A DNA stretch of 64,000 bases from Pseudomonas sp. PA27(2017) (GTDB lineage Bacteria > Pseudomonadota > Gammaproteobacteria > Pseudomonadales > Pseudomonadaceae): the NCBI RefSeq assembly GCF_001945445.1, contig NZ_MSXW01000061.1:379346-443345 (forward strand). The letters are read 5' to 3'. The position numbers and the translations under genes are program-made. Positions 61,270 to 64,000 of this stretch are shown here, one piece after another (position 1 is the stretch's first letter; each line of letters opens with the position of its first letter). The notes below the pieces were generated by a model. That model saw nothing but the letters and a program-made list of their open reading frames with translations, searched no databases and was not told the origin of the DNA.

Positions 61270-62699
61270 GGTTGTGTTTGTTGGTTCTGATGCTGGCGAC
61301 CCTGGTGGGCTGTGCGGTGAATCCGGCCACCGGGCGCACCGACTTCGTGATGATGAGCGAGGCCCAGGAGCTGTCCATCGGCCGTGATGCCCATCAGCAG
61401 ATACTCAAGCAATACCCGCGCTACCCCGATGAAGCCCTGCAGGCCTATGTGCAGCAAGTTGGCGAGCGCGTGGCGCGGCACAGTCACCGCGGCCAGCTGG
61501 ATTATCACTTCACGGTGATCGACAGCCCGGACATAAACGCCTTCGCCCTGCCGGGCGGCTACATCTATATCCATCGCGGGCTGATGGCTTACCTGAGTTC
61601 AGAGGCCGAGCTGGCGGCCGTGCTCGGTCATGAGGTCGGCCACGTGACCGCCCGCCACGGCGTGCGCCAGCAAAGCCAGTCGACCGCCTGGGGAATTCTC
61701 GGCCAGGCGGTGGCCATGGGCACCGGCGTCGGGGCCGCCGCCGACGTGACGGGTGTGCTGGGCAATGCCGTGGTGCGCGGTTACGGTCGCGACATGGAGC
61801 TGGAGGCCGATGGCCTTGGCGCCCAGTATCTGGCTCGCGGTGGTTACGACCCGCAGGCGATGATCGAGGTGGTCGAGGTGCTCAAATTGCAGGAAGACTT
61901 CGCCCGTGACCAGGCCGCTGCGCGCGGTGAGCAACAGCCGGTCGGCAGCTACCATGGCCTTTTCGACACTCACCCGGATAACGACCGTCGCCTGCAGCAG
62001 GTGATCGGCCCGGCCCGAGCTCTGGTAGGCGGGCAGCAGGTGGTCAACCGCGACGCATTTCTACAGCGCTTGCAGGGTCTGCCGTTCGGTGATTCGGCCG
62101 AGAGCGGTATTCGTCGCGGCGAGCGCTTCTATCACCGTGACCTGGATTTCACCCTGGCATTCGCCAAGGGCTGGAGCATCGTCAACCAGCCGCAGCAACT
62201 GATCGGCCAATCGCCGGACAAACAGGTGCTCGTCGCCATGACCCTGGAAGACAACCCGCGCGGTCTCGACGCCGCAACCCTGATCGAGCAGCGCATCGGC
62301 GGTCGGCGCCTGCTTGGTGGCGAGGCGCTGCAGCAGGCCGGGCTGCAGGGTTATACCGGACTGATCGAGGGCAACGTACCGCGCCGGGTGGCGGCGATTC
62401 TCAAAGGCGACAAAGCCTACCTGTTCGTCGGTGCGGTCAAGGGTCGCGCCGCCAGCGCCACGGAAGATGCCCAGATGCTCGCCGCGATCGGCAGTTTCCG
62501 ACCGCTGCAGGCGGCCGAGCGCAAGCTGGCCGAGCCGCTGAGGTTGCAACTGGTTCGCGTGGCGGCAGGGCAGAGCGTCCGGTCGCTGGCGGCTGTCAGC
62601 GGCTTGCCGGATGACGCCGAGGCGACGCTGCGACTGCTCAACAATCTTTATCCACAGGGCGAGCCTCGCCCCGGTGATTGGTTCAAAACGGTTCGCTGA
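61266..62699 (+). CDS. M48 family metalloprotease, lipoprotein
   Basis: A 477-aa protein. A lipoprotein signal ends LVGC (Cys16); the zinc motif HEVGH is at residues 122-126 with the third ligand in DMELEADGLGAQYLA. The C-terminal half has no repeats typical of BepA but ends with a LysM-like stretch (VAAGQSVRSLAAVSGLPDDA). It probably acts in outer-membrane protein quality control, as for BepA/LoiP relatives. Coupled to the nuclease gene by ATGA. Confidence 0.88.
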   Translation: MRLCLLVLMLATLVGCAVNPATGRTDFVMMSEAQELSIGRDAHQQILKQYPRYPDEALQAYVQQVGERVARHSHRGQLDYHFTVIDSPDINAFALPGGYIYIHRGLMAYLSSEAELAAVLGHEVGHVTARHGVRQQSQSTAWGILGQAVAMGTGVGAAADVTGVLGNAVVRGYGRDMELEADGLGAQYLARGGYDPQAMIEVVEVLKLQEDFARDQAAARGEQQPVGSYHGLFDTHPDNDRRLQQVIGPARALVGGQQVVNRDAFLQRLQGLPFGDSAESGIRRGERFYHRDLDFTLAFAKGWSIVNQPQQLIGQSPDKQVLVAMTLEDNPRGLDAATLIEQRIGGRRLLGGEALQQAGLQGYTGLIEGNVPRRVAAILKGDKAYLFVGAVKGRAASATEDAQMLAAIGSFRPLQAAERKLAEPLRLQLVRVAAGQSVRSLAAVSGLPDDAEATLRLLNNLYPQGEPRPGDWFKTVR

Positions 62700-62801
62700 G
62701 GCACGTTTGCAGGCTGACTGCATAGTCTTGTGCAGGCCACCGCAGATTGCGTATCCTCGGCCGCCTGCCAGTCAATAGCCCAAAAAAGCGGAAATGCCAC
62801 T

Positions 62802-64000
62802 ATGTCTGATCTGAAAACTGCCGCTCTCGAATACCATGAGAAGCCCCGTCCGGGTAAGTTGAGCGTCGAGCTCACCAAGCCCACCGCCACTGCCCGTGAC
62901 CTGTCGCTGGCCTACAGCCCGGGTGTTGCCGAGCCAGTGCGCGAGATCGCTCGCGATCCGGAGCTCGCCTACCGTTACACCGGCAAAGGCAACCTGGTGG
63001 CAGTTATTTCCGACGGCACCGCGATCCTCGGCTTGGGCGACCTCGGCCCGCTGGCCTCCAAGCCGGTCATGGAAGGCAAAGGCGTGCTGTTCAAGCGCTT
63101 TGCCGGCGTCGACGTGTTCGACATCGAAGTCGATGCCGAAAGCCCGCAGGCCTTCATCGATACCGTCAAGCGCATCTCCATCACCTTCGGTGGCATCAAC
63201 CTGGAAGACATCAAGGCGCCCGAATGCTTCGAAATCGAGCGCGCCCTGATCGAGCAGTGCGACATCCCGGTTTTCCACGATGACCAGCACGGTACCGCGA
63301 TCGTCACCGCAGCCGGCATGCTCAACGCCCTGGAAATCGCCGGCAAGACCCTGCCGCAAGCCAAGATCGTCTGCCTGGGTGCCGGCGCTGCAGCCATCTC
63401 CTGCATGAAGCTGCTGGTGAGCATGGGCGCCAAGGTCGAGAACATCTACATGATCGACCGCAAAGGCGTGATCCACGCTGGCCGCGATGACCTGAACCAG
63501 TACAAGGCGGTGTTCGCCACCGAAACCGACAAGCGCACCCTGGATGACGCGCTGACCGGCGCTGACGTATTCGTCGGCCTGTCCGGCCCGGATCTGCTGA
63601 GCGCCGAAGGCCTCAAGCTGATGGCGCCGAACCCGATCGTGTTCGCCTGTTCGAACCCGGATCCGGAAATCAAGCCGGAGCTGGCCCACGCCACCCGCAA
63701 CGACGTGATCATGGCCACCGGTCGTTCCGACTACCCGAACCAGGTTAACAACGTATTGGGCTTCCCGTTCATCTTCCGTGGTGCGCTGGACGTTCGCGCG
63801 ACCCGCATCAACGAAGAAATGAAGATCGCTGCGGCCAACGCCCTGCGCGAGCTGGCCAAGCTGCCGGTTCCCCAGGACGTATGCGACGCCTACGGCGGTA
63901 TCAAGCTGGAGTTCGGCCGCGAGTACATCATTCCGAAGCCGATGGATGCTCGCCTGATCAACGTGGTGTGCGATGCCGTTGCCAAGGCGGCCATCGAGAG
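62802..64000 (+). CDS. maeB: Malic enzyme (MaeB-type short form), 3' end outside window
   Basis: The first 399 codons are present; the family is about 422 aa, so only the tail is missing. It begins MSDLKTAALEYHEKPRPGKL. The catalytic tyrosine/lysine region (SLAYSPGVAEP, EGKGVLFKRFAG), metal ligands (FHDDQHGTAIV) and the NAD(P) motif CLGAGAAAISCMKLLVSMGA are visible. It decarboxylates malate to pyruvate. Cofactor preference cannot be fixed from sequence. A separate transcription unit after the M48 gene. Confidence 0.93.
   Translation, partial: MSDLKTAALEYHEKPRPGKLSVELTKPTATARDLSLAYSPGVAEPVREIARDPELAYRYTGKGNLVAVISDGTAILGLGDLGPLASKPVMEGKGVLFKRFAGVDVFDIEVDAESPQAFIDTVKRISITFGGINLEDIKAPECFEIERALIEQCDIPVFHDDQHGTAIVTAAGMLNALEIAGKTLPQAKIVCLGAGAAAISCMKLLVSMGAKVENIYMIDRKGVIHAGRDDLNQYKAVFATETDKRTLDDALTGADVFVGLSGPDLLSAEGLKLMAPNPIVFACSNPDPEIKPELAHATRNDVIMATGRSDYPNQVNNVLGFPFIFRGALDVRATRINEEMKIAAANALRELAKLPVPQDVCDAYGGIKLEFGREYIIPKPMDARLINVVCDAVAKAAIE

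Overview
The window is GC-rich chromosomal DNA of a Pseudomonas species. The genus call rests on several lineage markers seen together: SutA, the algZ-algR-hemCDXY-algQ-algP block with the KPAA-repeat protein AlgP, a class II (medium-chain-length) PHA cluster phaC1-phaZ-phaD facing phaI-phaF, and the lptM-lysA-dapF-DUF484-xerC-HAD operon. I cannot name the species. Almost all of it is ordinary core genome with compact operons, many ATGA stop/start overlaps and clear hairpin terminators. No rRNA, tRNA or CRISPR array was seen.

Layout. 1-1050: 3' part of an IS30-family element whose transposase is broken by two single-base deletions. 1456-3253: comM and ubiK. 3300-6800: nitrogen module, with an NtrC-like dyad and a sigma-54 promoter ahead of glnK, amtB and a second Amt paralogue. 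6844-7666: yjbQ and sutA. 7923-12493: HAD, xerC, DUF484, dapF, lysA and lptM as one reverse-strand operon. 12675-13738: cyaY, a DUF1289 gene and rnk. 13820-23226: an accessory block of ABC exporter-fold permease, M16 protease, TonB-dependent receptor, FecR and FecI, with a Fur-box-like site at its head. 23223-27624: class I adenylate cyclase and three small or orphan genes. 27786-29242: an IclR regulator and a DgoA-type aldolase. 29836-36324: a LysR regulator divergent from a D-amino-acid-dehydrogenase-like oxidase, RidA, and a TAXI-TRAP binding protein and fused permease. 36461-39558: GST, GNAT, a small kinase and argH. 39778-47867: algZR, heme synthesis genes, algQ and algP. 48046-52613: PHA genes. 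52810-57705: DUF971, hslUV, a SPOR protein and argS. 57848-64000: priA, rpmE, a nuclease, an M48 protease and the start of a malic enzyme that runs off the window.

How genes work together. The most interesting locus is the 13.8-23.2 kb block. Receptor, about 930-aa M16 protease and about 560-aa ABC protein match the parts list of protease-associated import systems (Pectobacterium Fus, E. coli yddAB-pqqL). Here they sit beside an ECF sigma/anti-sigma pair, and the receptor carries an STN signalling domain. This suggests an iron-responsive, substrate-sensed system that imports an iron-containing protein or peptide and cuts it in the periplasm. The 29.8-36.3 kb block looks like a self-contained uptake, oxidation and imine-clearance pathway for an amino-acid-like substrate. 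The PHA cluster has only one synthase: phaC2 is missing between phaZ and phaD. A chromosomal junction appears to place algP next to phaI.
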